Part shown: positions 16,707 to 25,351 of the stretch, in pieces
How the letters are laid out: every line of letters starts with the position of its first letter
Numbering within the stretch: position 1 is the first letter of the stretch
Source of the DNA: Paenibacillus humicus NBRC 102415
GTDB taxonomy: Bacteria; Bacillota; Bacilli; Paenibacillales; Paenibacillaceae
Assembly: GCF_004000905.1 (NCBI RefSeq)
Contig: NZ_BIMD01000024.1
Coordinates: forward strand, 1 to 64,000
Reading direction: 5' to 3'
DNA length: 64,000 nucleotides
Position numbers and translations under genes: made by a program
The notes under the pieces: generated by a model
The model's database searches: none
What the model saw: the letters and a program-made list of their open reading frames with translations, nothing else
Told to the model about the DNA's origin: nothing

Positions 16707-17891
16707 TCAATCATGCCGGAGCGCGTCCACCGGCCGCAGCGACGCGGCTTTGTTGGCCGGGAACAGCCCGAACAGAACTCCGACCGCAGCGGAGAACAGA
16801 AACGCATAGAGGACGACCTGAAGCTCGATCTGCGTCGCGGTGGCGAAGTAGGCCGTCATGATCAGGCAGGCGCCATAAGCACAGGCGATGCCGAGAAGCC
16901 CTCCGAGGCTGCTGATGGTCACCGCTTCGACGAGAAACTGGAACAGCACGTCGCGCCGCTTGGCGCCGAGAGACTTGCGGATGCCGATCTCCCTCGTCCG
17001 CTCGGTGACGGATACGAGCATGATGTTCATGATGCCGATGCCGCCGACGACGAGTGAGATGCAGGCGACTCCCGCCATCATCGTGGACATCGTCTTCGAC
17101 ACGGAGGTGACCGTCTCCTTCAAATCCTCCTGGTTCGTCACGCGGTAGGCGTTCGTATTGCCGCGGAAGATCTCGGTCAGCTTCGTCTCCAGCTGCGCGG
17201 TCACGGCGCTCATCTGATCCACCGTGGCGACCTTGAGGGAGACGGTGCGGACGCCGGCGGACTGGAACATGCGCTGCGCCGTCGTAATCGGAATGATGAT
17301 CTTCTCGTCGTTGGAGCCCGTCAGGGAAGTGCCCTTGGGCTCGAGCAAGCCTACGACCTTGTATTTCACGCCGTTGAGCAGGATCGTCTCGCCGACCGGG
17401 CTGACTCCCGCTCCGAACAGCTCCTCCGAGGTGTCGACCCCGAGCACGGCGACCTTGTTGTACGCCGTCAGATCGATAGGGGCAATGAAGCGCCCGCTTT
17501 GGGGATGGAAGCTCTGCACATCTTCATAATCGGGAGTGACGCCCTCGACGGTCACCGCGGACTCGGTCTGCTTGCTTCCGTAGCGGGCCGTCACGCTGCC
17601 GCTGACGGTCGGAGACAAGCCTTCGATGCCGCCGACGCCGTCGCCGAGCGTCTCGGCTTGCGGCAAGGAGAGGGTCGTGTCGCTTCCCCTTCCGGTAATG
17701 TTGACCGACAGCATGTTGGTGCCGAGCCCCTTGAGCTGGCTGCTCACCTCGTTCGCCGAGCCCTGGCCCATCGCCACGAGCGCGATGACCGTCGCGACGC
17801 CGATCAAAATGCCGAGCATGGAGAGCACGGTGCGCAGCTTGTTAGCCAGTATGCTCTTCCAGGCCATGCGAATTCCTTGCGAAAGCTTCAC
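16707..17891 (-). CDS. MacB-like ABC transporter permease
   Basis: 394 residues with GTG start. It has the MacB/FtsX layout: one N-terminal membrane span (about 19-42), a large extracytoplasmic MacB_PCD domain (about 45-265), then three C-terminal spans. The segment TERTREIGIRKSLGAKRRDV is the typical coupling motif. GTGA overlap with the ATPase gene indicates translational coupling. The three-gene unit with a MacA-like adaptor points to export of a peptide, antibiotic or lipidic compound from the membrane. The substrate is not deducible. Confidence 0.9.
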   Translation of the reverse strand: MKLSQGIRMAWKSILANKLRTVLSMLGILIGVATVIALVAMGQGSANEVSSQLKGLGTNMLSVNITGRGSDTTLSLPQAETLGDGVGGIEGLSPTVSGSVTARYGSKQTESAVTVEGVTPDYEDVQSFHPQSGRFIAPIDLTAYNKVAVLGVDTSEELFGAGVSPVGETILLNGVKYKVVGLLEPKGTSLTGSNDEKIIIPITTAQRMFQSAGVRTVSLKVATVDQMSAVTAQLETKLTEIFRGNTNAYRVTNQEDLKETVTSVSKTMSTMMAGVACISLVVGGIGIMNIMLVSVTERTREIGIRKSLGAKRRDVLFQFLVEAVTISSLGGLLGIACAYGACLIMTAYFATATQIELQVVLYAFLFSAAVGVLFGLFPANKAASLRPVDALRHD

Positions 17892-18670
17892 GTCCGCCCC
17901 CCCCTTTCCTCGCTCAGCAGTCCGTCCTTCATGAATACGGTCCGCTTCGCCCTGGCAGCCACATCGAGATCATGCGTGATGAGGACGATCGTATGGCCCT
18001 GGGAGTTGAGCTGCTCCATGAGGCCGAGCACATCCGCTCCCGTCTTCGTATCCAGCGCTCCCGTAGGCTCGTCGGCAAGCAGGATCGGCGGCTCGCCAGC
18101 GAGTGCGCGGGCGATCGCGACCCGCTGCATCTGGCCTCCGGACAGCTGGTTCGGCCGGTGATGCATCCGGTCCTGCAGGCCGACCTTGGCCAGCGCCGTC
18201 TCCGCAGCCGCCTTTCTCTCCTTCGCGGCGAGCCCGCGATAGACGAGCGGCAGCTCGACGTTCTCGAACGCGCTGAGGCGCGGGAGGAGATGGAAGCTTT
18301 GGAAGATGAAGCCGATCTTGCGGTTGCGCACCTCCGCCAGCCGGTTGTCCGACAAACCCTTCACCTCGATGCCGTCCAGCCTGTAGCTGCCGGAGGTCGG
18401 CGTGTCGAGGCATCCGATCATGTTCATGAGCGTGGACTTGCCGGAGCCGGACGGGCCGATGATGGCGACGAAGTCTCCGCGGGGAATATGCAGATTCACT
18501 CCATTCAGGATCTGCACTTCCTCTCCGGCCATCCGGTAGGATTTCCGGACGTCGCGGATGGACAGGAGCGCCTCTTCATGCCGTTCGGCCGAAGCGGCAT
18601 CGGCTCTGGTGCCATCGCCTATCCGCTCCTCCAAGGCTCCGTCTCCGGCCTTCCGTTTGTCCCTCTTCAT
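17888..18670 (-). CDS. MacB/LolD-type ABC transporter ATP-binding protein
   Basis: 260 residues. Walker A is GPSGSGKST, the Q-loop region is FIFQSFHLLPRLSAFENVEL, the ABC signature is LSGGQMQRVAIARAL, Walker B is ILLADEPTGALD and the H-loop is LITHD. The first 30 or so residues are a charged extension not usual in the family. Start ATGA overlaps the adaptor stop. An eight-G run (17897-17904 as C on the plus strand) sits six codons before the stop, at the junction with the permease gene. Confidence 0.92.
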   Translation of the reverse strand: MKRDKRKAGDGALEERIGDGTRADAASAERHEEALLSIRDVRKSYRMAGEEVQILNGVNLHIPRGDFVAIIGPSGSGKSTLMNMIGCLDTPTSGSYRLDGIEVKGLSDNRLAEVRNRKIGFIFQSFHLLPRLSAFENVELPLVYRGLAAKERKAAAETALAKVGLQDRMHHRPNQLSGGQMQRVAIARALAGEPPILLADEPTGALDTKTGADVLGLMEQLNSQGHTIVLITHDLDVAARAKRTVFMKDGLLSEERGGRT

Positions 18671-20139
18671 CGGGTTCCCCCTCCTCCGGTACGGGTCGAG
18701 CCGGCTCCGCCCATATTGCCGCCGAAGCCGCCCGTACCCATTCCGCCTCCGAAGCCGCCCGCTCCCATTCCGCCAAACTCGCGGGCTCGGGTCGTGCCGC
18801 TCTGGCCGGTGGATCCTCCGACGGTGCCGGTCGGCAGCGCGATCAGCACCGTATCGCCTGCGGACAGTCCCGACTTGATCTGCACGTACGTGTCATTGGC
18901 AAGCCCGGTCGTCACTTCCTTGAGCTGGCCGCCCAGCGTCATCCGGCTCATCCGGGATTCGGAGCCGGCTCCCGCTCCTGCAGCCCCTGCTCCCGCGCCG
19001 GCTCCTGCAGCAGCTCCAGCTCCTGCTCCGGCTTTGGCGCCTGTTCCCGACCGGCTGCCCTGCCCGGAGGCGCCTTCCGTTGCCCATTGGCCGCCGGAGC
19101 CGTTCCTTCCGCCTGTCCAGGACTGGCCGGCTCCGCCTTGACGGTTGTCGCCGGACTGGCCGCCCGGAACGTTCCCGGCTCCTTGGCCGCCTTCGGTGCC
19201 GGTTCCGATCGCCAATGCCCCTTCCGTTCCTTGAGGCACCCGCACATAGGATTTTCCTCCGAAGGTCACCACCGCATCGACCGGAACCAGGACGGCATTT
19301 TCAGCCGATTCCGTCACGATCTCGGCCGAGCCGGACATTCCGGCCAGCACGCCGGCCGCCTCCGCCATGGACAGCGTGACCGGATACGTAGCGACTCCGT
19401 TGCTGCTCACGCCTTCTTTGGCAATGGAAGTGATTTTACCCGTAAAGGTTTTATCGGTCAGGGCATTAAGCGTAATTTCGGCCGTCTGCCCGATCTTCAG
19501 CTTAGGAACGTCAAGCTCGTCCGCGTTCACCGCAAAAGTCAGCTGCGAGTAGTCCGTAATGACAGCCGCATCTGCGCCGGCATTCGTGTTGTCCCCGACC
19601 GTAAGCGATACGGTCGTGACGGTTCCGCCGATCGGCGCCTTGATATCATGGTTCTCGGCGTCCGCTTTCTGCAGATCGGCAATCTCGTTCTCCGTCTGCT
19701 GCAGGCTCAGCCTGGCCGAGTCGAGATCGAGCTTCGTCTGCGCCTGCTTCGATACGTCGCTTTCGCTCCAGTACTGCTCCTTCAGGTTCTGGATCTGCAG
19801 CTCCTGCTTCTGCTTGTCCAGCTGCTTCTGCCGGATCTGCAGCGAATTGTCGACCGTCTCGAACTGAGCCAGCACCTGTCCTTTCTTCACGACGTCGCCG
19901 GCGGAGACCAGCACTTTGCTGACTGTCCCCTGATAGCCGGCTTTCACGGTCGCCGTAGCGGCCGCGGCTACCGTTCCCGTCCCCGACACCTTCACTTCCA
20001 GATTTCCCTGCGAAGCCTGCACGCTCCGGGCTTCCGCAGCGGATGCCGTGCCTTCGATTCCCTTCGACTGCAGGAAATAGTATACCGCTCCGCCGCCGGC
20101 AATGACCATGAATCCCAATATGAGCAGCCACTTTCTCAT
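18667..20139 (-). CDS. MacA-like membrane fusion (HlyD/RND adaptor) protein
   Basis: 490 residues. It has an N-terminal membrane anchor (WLLILGFMVIAGGGAVYYFL), a lipoyl/barrel-sandwich half-motif (VKAGYQGTVSKVLVSAGDVV), an alpha-helical hairpin rich in Lys and Gln (about 95-160), the returning lipoyl half (DIKAPIGGTVTTVSLTVGD) and a beta-barrel domain. From about residue 310 to 395 it carries a long Gly/Ala-rich stretch that separates two parts of the membrane-proximal domain, and its C-terminus is Gly-rich. It is first in the operon; GAGGG precedes the ATG. Confidence 0.9.
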   Translation of the reverse strand: MRKWLLILGFMVIAGGGAVYYFLQSKGIEGTASAAEARSVQASQGNLEVKVSGTGTVAAAATATVKAGYQGTVSKVLVSAGDVVKKGQVLAQFETVDNSLQIRQKQLDKQKQELQIQNLKEQYWSESDVSKQAQTKLDLDSARLSLQQTENEIADLQKADAENHDIKAPIGGTVTTVSLTVGDNTNAGADAAVITDYSQLTFAVNADELDVPKLKIGQTAEITLNALTDKTFTGKITSIAKEGVSSNGVATYPVTLSMAEAAGVLAGMSGSAEIVTESAENAVLVPVDAVVTFGGKSYVRVPQGTEGALAIGTGTEGGQGAGNVPGGQSGDNRQGGAGQSWTGGRNGSGGQWATEGASGQGSRSGTGAKAGAGAGAAAGAGAGAGAAGAGAGSESRMSRMTLGGQLKEVTTGLANDTYVQIKSGLSAGDTVLIALPTGTVGGSTGQSGTTRAREFGGMGAGGFGGGMGTGGFGGNMGGAGSTRTGGGGTR

Positions 20140-20257
20140 TGTTTCCCTCGCCTCTCCTCCGGATCATTTTCCATCCGAATCGTAGCATTCCAGAATGAAC
20201 CCAGAATGAACGTCTTCCCTGAGCAGGCAAGGGATCGATCCCCCAAGGATCGCCGCA

Positions 20258-20290
20258 AATAAAAAAAGAGCCCCGATAGCCGGCGCTCCA
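20258..20290 (-). terminator. murA terminator
   Basis: On the minus strand GAGCGCCG pairs with CGGGGCTC, with one internal mismatch, and is followed by seven T. Confidence 0.7.
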
Positions 20291-20351
20291 CTCCCTTTCT
20301 CTATGCGGGACGGCTGCTGAAGCAAGCCCTCCCGATGCTGCCGATTGAATC

Positions 20352-21782
20352 TCAGGCCATGGACGCCTCGACGTCCTCGACCTTCACCTGCCGCTTGCTG
20401 CTGTAGCTGTCCTCGTCCTCGGACGCGGCGGCAGCCGCCACCTGGACCTCTTCGACTTCGCGCTCCGCGGTCTTGCGGATGGAAGCGAGCACGACCGGCT
20501 CCAGCACTTCCTCGGCGGCTTCTTCCTCCGACGTCCGGTAGATGTCGGCGCCCAAAGCGGCTAGCTTGCCCGCGATGTCTACATAACCGCGGTCGACATG
20601 ATGCAATCCGCCCACTTCGGTCTCTCCGTCGGCTACGAGGCCGGCACAGATCAGCGCAGCTCCGGCTCGAAGGTCCGTCGCCGTCACTTTGGCGCCCGAC
20701 AGCGGCACTCCGCCCGTGATGATGGCCGTACGGCCGTCCACCTTGATGCTGGCGTTCATCTTGCGGAATTCCTCCACGTGCATGAAACGGTTCTCGAACA
20801 CCGTCTCGGTCACGACGGAAGTTCCTTCCGTGACAAGCAGCAGAGCCATCATCTGGGACTGCACATCGGTCGGGAAGCCCGGGTGAGGCAGCGTCTTGAT
20901 GTCGGCGCCCTTCAGCGGACGATCCGCAATGACGCGAATGCCGTTGTCCTCTTCGATGATTTGGACGCCCATCTCCTGCAGCTTGGCGATTACGGGTCCG
21001 AGATGGTCGCCGATGGCGCCTTCTACGAATACGTTGCCTCCGGTGATCGCGCCGGCGATGAGGAATGTGCCCGCTTCGATCCGATCGGGAATGACCGTAT
21101 GCCGGGCGCCGGTCAGCTTCTCGACGCCTTCGATCCGGATGACTCCCGTACCGGCTCCGCGGATGCGGGCTCCCATGGCGTTGAGATAGTTCGCGAGATC
21201 GACGATCTCGGGCTCTTTGGCCGCGTTCTCAAGTGTAGTCGTTCCTTCGGCGAGCGCTGCGGCCGCGATGATGTTCTCCGTCGCGCCTACGCTGGCGACG
21301 TCCAGGTAGATCTTCGCGCCCTTGAGCCTGCCCGGGGCAACGGCTTCGATAAAGCCTTGGCCCATCGTGATCTCGGCGCCCATCGCCTCGAATCCCTTGA
21401 GGTGCTGCTCGATCGGGCGGGTGCCGATGGCGCAGCCCCCTGGAAGGGAGATGCGTACACGGCCCAGACGGGCAAGCAGCGGCCCCATGACTTGGATCGA
21501 TGCCCGCATTTTGCTGACCCATTCGTAAGGAGCCTCGTAGGAGGTCAGGTTCTCCGCCGAGATCGTCATGGTTTCGCCGGAGAGGTCAAGCTTGGCTCCG
21601 AGCGTCTCCAGCAGCTGGCGAATGATCAGGACGTCATCAAGGAGGGGAACGTCGTTAATGACGCTTTCTCCTTCCGTTGCGAGTAGCGAAGCGGCCAGAA
21701 TGGGAAGAACGGCGTTTTTCGCCCCGTGCACACGCACGGTTCCTTCCAGTCTGCGGCCTCCGCGAACGACAATTTTACTCAT
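20352..21782 (-). CDS. murA: UDP-N-acetylglucosamine 1-carboxyvinyltransferase
   Basis: First committed step of peptidoglycan synthesis: transfer of enolpyruvate from PEP to UDP-GlcNAc. From ATG at 21782 (GGAGGGAA upstream) the protein has 476 residues. It starts [20 protein letters not shown] with the conserved KN pair (Lys22, Asn23) and has the fosfomycin-reactive Cys117 in [12 protein letters not shown]. The fold ends near residue 416 ([20 protein letters not shown]), where B. subtilis MurAA also ends shortly after. Here 60 more residues follow, rich in Glu, Ala and Val. Position next to spoIID and ywzB favours murAA over the second paralogue. Confidence 0.94.
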   Translation of the reverse strand: MSKIVVRGGRRLEGTVRVHGAKNAVLPILAASLLATEGESVINDVPLLDDVLIIRQLLETLGAKLDLSGETMTISAENLTSYEAPYEWVSKMRASIQVMGPLLARLGRVRISLPGGCAIGTRPIEQHLKGFEAMGAEITMGQGFIEAVAPGRLKGAKIYLDVASVGATENIIAAAALAEGTTTLENAAKEPEIVDLANYLNAMGARIRGAGTGVIRIEGVEKLTGARHTVIPDRIEAGTFLIAGAITGGNVFVEGAIGDHLGPVIAKLQEMGVQIIEEDNGIRVIADRPLKGADIKTLPHPGFPTDVQSQMMALLLVTEGTSVVTETVFENRFMHVEEFRKMNASIKVDGRTAIITGGVPLSGAKVTATDLRAGAALICAGLVADGETEVGGLHHVDRGYVDIAGKLAALGADIYRTSEEEAAEEVLEPVVLASIRKTAEREVEEVQVAAAAASEDEDSYSSKRQVKVEDVEASMA

Positions 21783-22137
21783 AATTCCGTTCCCTCCGGA
21801 CGCTGCAATTTCTTTTGCGCATATCATGTATTTGGTAAGGATCATATCTGACGGCAACGAGTGTCTGGCATTGGATGGCTTGAAAGGGTTGAAAGGTCAA
21901 AAAAGGTGAAAAAGGCAGGAATAAGCCAGATTACCACAGACCATATTAACACTCGTCTACAGAAATCGACAAGCGTTATTTTTATCCCGAATATTCGTCA
22001 AAATAAGGGGACTTTAGCCCGGGTCTCTTTCCTCGTGCATGATCGCTCAAAGGATATCATTCGCAGCATGTCTCCGGATTGGTTCCGTCTTATGCGTTAT
22101 TGTCTGCAAATGTCCGATTCGTTATTCGACGGATAGC
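21783..22137. promoter_or_regulatory. Intergenic region upstream of murA
   Basis: 355 bp, noticeably more AT-rich than its neighbours, with no supportable gene. It presumably holds the murA promoter and the end of the ywzB-like transcript. I see no clear -35/-10 pair, terminator or repeat. Confidence 0.35.
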
Positions 22138-22383
22138 TTAGAGCAGCTTCAGCATGGATGTCCAAGACCAGTAATCCAGGATGAAGCGGGCGAACGAGTG
22201 CCCGATCACAACGGCAAGAACCGCAATGAAAACGCGGGCTCTCGGGCTTCTCGGCTGCTTGAACCAAGTGTCCAGCTTGAGCTCTTGCAGCAGGTACCAG
22301 GCAAGCAAGATGCTTCCGATCGTCACGGCGATGGAGAACAGTCCGTTCCATCCAAGCGACGACCATACTTGATTACTGTTCAT
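22138..22383 (-). CDS. DUF1146 (YwzB-like) membrane protein
   Basis: 81 residues with two hydrophobic segments (FSIAVTIGSILLAWYLL and VFIAVLAVVIGHSFARFIL) separated by the short loop QELKLDTWFKQPRSPRARV. This matches the small YwzB/DUF1146 family, whose gene lies between the atp operon and murAA in B. subtilis. The start at 22383 gives a protein of the usual length; the longer frame upstream is not supported. Function unknown. Confidence 0.75.
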   Translation of the reverse strand: MNSNQVWSSLGWNGLFSIAVTIGSILLAWYLLQELKLDTWFKQPRSPRARVFIAVLAVVIGHSFARFILDYWSWTSMLKLL

Positions 22384-22631
22384 TAATAACCCCGTTCCTT
22401 TGCCCGTAAACGGCAATAAATTCCTCGGCTCAATTCTATCGGCATAGCAATGTGACTTTCGCCATTTTTCGCCTTTATGCGACGGAAGCAGCCCTAATCG
22501 ATCGTTCGGGAAAGGAAATCGGCGCAATGCATCTCCTATATCCATCGGAACTTGAGCGCTCCATTAAAAGTCCCATGCTCTTCCGTGTATGTATTCACGG
22601 CTTTCCTCTTTTGCCGCCGGAAGCGGCATGC

Positions 22632-24404
22632 TCAGCCGCCGCGCGTCACCTTGAGCGTATAGTAGCCTGTTGCCGGCGCCGCAGCGTCTTCCCCCGCATC
22701 CCATACCTTGATTTCGTAGGTGCCTGGGGTGACCGGTATAAGCGGACTTGTTTCCGCTACGCCTTCCCCGTTGCTGTCCACAGCCAGAGCTTCTCCTCCG
22801 GCCCTGCGGTAGGAGAAGGCCGGATCCATCCGCATCGTGCCTGCCTCCACCTGCAGCCGCATCGTGCCTTTCTTGGCGACCCGGATCGAATACCAGTCCA
22901 CATCCGCCGCTTGATGGAAGGTTCCTTGAAATTCGAGGGAACAGTCGGCCAAAGGATAGGCTTTGCCAGCCGTATCATTGCTCTCCCCCTTGTCGGGCAG
23001 CATGCGCAGGCGCGTCGAAAGCAGATAAGGCACCTGCTTCGCACCGCTTCCGGGCTCGAGCCGCAGCATCAGCCGGTTCGTTCCTTTTCTGACGTGCCAT
23101 TCAAGCTTATGGTTGCGGAGCTTCAGCGGCATTTTCTTGACACTCCCCGCTTCCTCCAGCTCGATCCGGACGGCGGACGCGCCGGCGCCGGGAGAAGTGA
23201 GCTGGGTATAGTCCAGGCTGACGATGCCGTCATACGGGCATTCCAGTCGGTACCAATCCCGATCCCCGGTTCCGGAAAGCTGTCCCGACAGCTGCTTGCC
23301 CAGAGGGAGCGCCGCGGCTGTCTTGGCCGAGTCGTCCGGTTCATGCGGATCAGCCTTGTAGCGGTCTGCAAGAGCGGAATCGATTCTCAGAAGGCCGTAG
23401 CCGGCTCCATAGTCGAATCCCTTTGCTCCCTCGTCTTTGGCCGTCTGCCGCAGCATGGAGCGGATCTGATAAGGCTTGAGAGACGGGTATTTCGCCCATA
23501 ACAGCGCTGCTGCGGCCGCAGCCTGGGGAGCAGCCATGGAGGTGCCCTCCACGTAATGGTATCCGCCGCCCGCAGCGGTCGTATACACCTTCCACGGAGC
23601 AGCGATGTCCAGCTCCGGCCCCTGGTTGGAGCGCGAGTCCGGAAGTCCGTCGGGGCCGACTCCTCCTACGGCCAGCACAGTCGGATAAGCAGCCGGATAC
23701 TTCACGGCGGCGCGGCTGCCGAAGCGGCGGCCGTCATTGCCTGCGGCGGCAACAAGAAGCACGCCCTTCTGTTCGGCCAGGGCGGCGATATCCCTCATGT
23801 ATGGCGAGGAATGGTAGAGACCTACGGACAAGACAACGATGCGCGCTCCTTCCGAAATGGCCTTGCGGATGCCTTCGCCAAGCTGGCGTTCGTCGCCATA
23901 GCCGTTGCGGTCGAGAGCCTTGATCGGTAGAATGCGGGCTTTCCAGATGACTCCCGCCACTCCCTTGCCGTTGTTGCCCGCTGCCGCAACGACGCCCGCG
24001 ACGCTCGTTCCGTGGCCGTTGTCGTCCCGCGGAGGCTCATCCGGCTTCAGCAGATTGATGCCCGGAAGCAGATTGGGCTGAAGATCGGGATGATCCAGAT
24101 CAACGCCTGTGTCTACGACCGCGATTGTAATGGAGGTCTGCTCCGTGACCAGCTTCCAGGCTTTGTTGGCTCCGATCTGATGGAGGAAAGCTTGCTTCGC
24201 CAAGCCGGGATCGTTCGCCTTGGGGGCAGCCGGACCTTCTTGCTGGATCCGGGCCTCGTCGTCCGGCTTCGCCGCCATGCCGCTTGCGCTGCCGGGCGGC
24301 ATGGACGGGGCTGCCGCCAGGGTGACGGCCGCAAGAAGAGCCGCGGCATGGCCGCATCTAAGCGCGCGGCTATGGGCGGCGTGAGCTTGAATCCTTGCTT
24401 TCAT
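22632..24404 (-). CDS. Secreted S8 (subtilisin-like) serine protease with C-terminal beta domains
   Basis: 590 residues. Signal peptide-like N-terminus (AAALLAAVTLAAAPS), propeptide region to about residue 88, then a peptidase domain with catalytic Asp98 (VVDTGVDLDHPD), His131 (DDNGHGTSVAGVVAA) and Ser289 (VEGTSMAAPQ), plus the oxyanion Asn in AAAGNDGR. After about residue 345 come two pre-peptidase C-terminal-like beta domains (HEPDDSAKTAAALPLG and KGESNDTAGKAYPLA mark their starts). ATG at 24404 follows AAAGGA; the TTG three codons earlier is too close to it. It probably acts outside the cell. Confidence 0.92.
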   Translation of the reverse strand: MKARIQAHAAHSRALRCGHAAALLAAVTLAAAPSMPPGSASGMAAKPDDEARIQQEGPAAPKANDPGLAKQAFLHQIGANKAWKLVTEQTSITIAVVDTGVDLDHPDLQPNLLPGINLLKPDEPPRDDNGHGTSVAGVVAAAGNNGKGVAGVIWKARILPIKALDRNGYGDERQLGEGIRKAISEGARIVVLSVGLYHSSPYMRDIAALAEQKGVLLVAAAGNDGRRFGSRAAVKYPAAYPTVLAVGGVGPDGLPDSRSNQGPELDIAAPWKVYTTAAGGGYHYVEGTSMAAPQAAAAAALLWAKYPSLKPYQIRSMLRQTAKDEGAKGFDYGAGYGLLRIDSALADRYKADPHEPDDSAKTAAALPLGKQLSGQLSGTGDRDWYRLECPYDGIVSLDYTQLTSPGAGASAVRIELEEAGSVKKMPLKLRNHKLEWHVRKGTNRLMLRLEPGSGAKQVPYLLSTRLRMLPDKGESNDTAGKAYPLADCSLEFQGTFHQAADVDWYSIRVAKKGTMRLQVEAGTMRMDPAFSYRRAGGEALAVDSNGEGVAETSPLIPVTPGTYEIKVWDAGEDAAAPATGYYTLKVTRGG

Positions 24405-24588
24405 AAGCCTCAAATCCTTTGCTCGTATCTATCCTATGACGCCCGCGCGCATCTATCCCTGCTTTTCCGCCGTTGATCGAGGAAGCAGCGCGAAGCGCAT
24501 GATGTGATGAAGGAATTCACTCGCTTAACCATTCTATCAATAATTCGGGCCGCAAGGCGCTATTCCTGTAGCGTTCACAAAATGGATA

Positions 24589-24621
24589 CAACAACAGGCC
24601 CTCCGGAAATCCGAAGGGCCT
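24589..24621 (-). terminator. dps terminator
   Basis: AGGCCCTTCGGA pairs with CCGGAGGGCCT (one wobble) 37 bp after the Dps stop; the following TGTTGTTGT tract is only moderately T-rich. Confidence 0.65.
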
Positions 24622-24657
24622 ATTTGCACTTGCTATTATCCCGGAAGGCGCTTGCGG

Positions 24658-25131
24658 CTACGCCAAAAACTTCTCCAGCATCCAGCGGTGCTGGTCCAGC
24701 TGCTCCACCATGCCGGTCAGAATATCGCTCGTCGCCGCATCGTCTTCTTCTTCGGCCGTCTCGGCAGCTACCTTCATGTCCTCGGCAAGGGTATTGAAGT
24801 CGTCGATCAGATTCCGCACCATCGTTTCGGCATCTTCTTTTTCCGTCGCCTCCTTGATGGAAGACAGATCCAGCATGCCCTTCATGGTGGATACCGGCTT
24901 GCCGCCGATTCCGATCAGGCGCTCCGCCGCTTCGTCGAACATAAGGGTAACGGCATTATAGAACTCCTCGAACTTGACGTGGAGAGTATAGAAATTAGGA
25001 CCGGTCACATTCCAGTGGAAGGAATGGAGCTTCATGTACAGCACGCCCATCGAAGCTACTTGACGGTTCAGCGCATCCTGCGTCTTCGTATTCTTTGCCG
25101 CTTTGCCGCGGCTGGCGGTTTGAGTTGCCAT
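24658..25131 (-). CDS. dps: Dps-family ferritin-like DNA-protection protein
   Basis: Stores iron and protects DNA against peroxide as a dodecamer. It has 157 residues with the Dps signature LHSFHWNVTGPNFYTLHVKF and FDEAAERLIGIGGKP, which supplies the inter-subunit ferroxidase His, Asp and Glu residues. The N-terminus is short and basic (RGKAAKN), possibly binding DNA. It is a single-gene unit with its own terminator. A PerR-type operator might be expected, but I could not identify one with confidence in 25132-25351. Confidence 0.9.
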   Translation of the reverse strand: MATQTASRGKAAKNTKTQDALNRQVASMGVLYMKLHSFHWNVTGPNFYTLHVKFEEFYNAVTLMFDEAAERLIGIGGKPVSTMKGMLDLSSIKEATEKEDAETMVRNLIDDFNTLAEDMKVAAETAEEEDDAATSDILTGMVEQLDQHRWMLEKFLA

Positions 25132-25351
25132 TTTTTACATTCCCCTTCCGAATATTCATTTCCCTGCAATCAGGCTTCATGTCTTCTCATTACCCCATCC
25201 GGGCCGGGACAAACAGGCACGCCTGAAATCAGCTTGCGCAGCATTTCTGTTCCTTATCCGGCCGGACGCTTTTTTGAGCCAGGGGCATGTCATCCGCACA
25301 CGTCCGTCCAAGCCTGGAGGCATAAGGTAGGGGGAGAGGTGATCAAGCAGG

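Noticed and set aside
22452-23501. 349-codon plus-strand frame opposite the S8 protease
   Set aside because: Antisense to a protease with an intact catalytic triad; no start signals and shadow-like composition.
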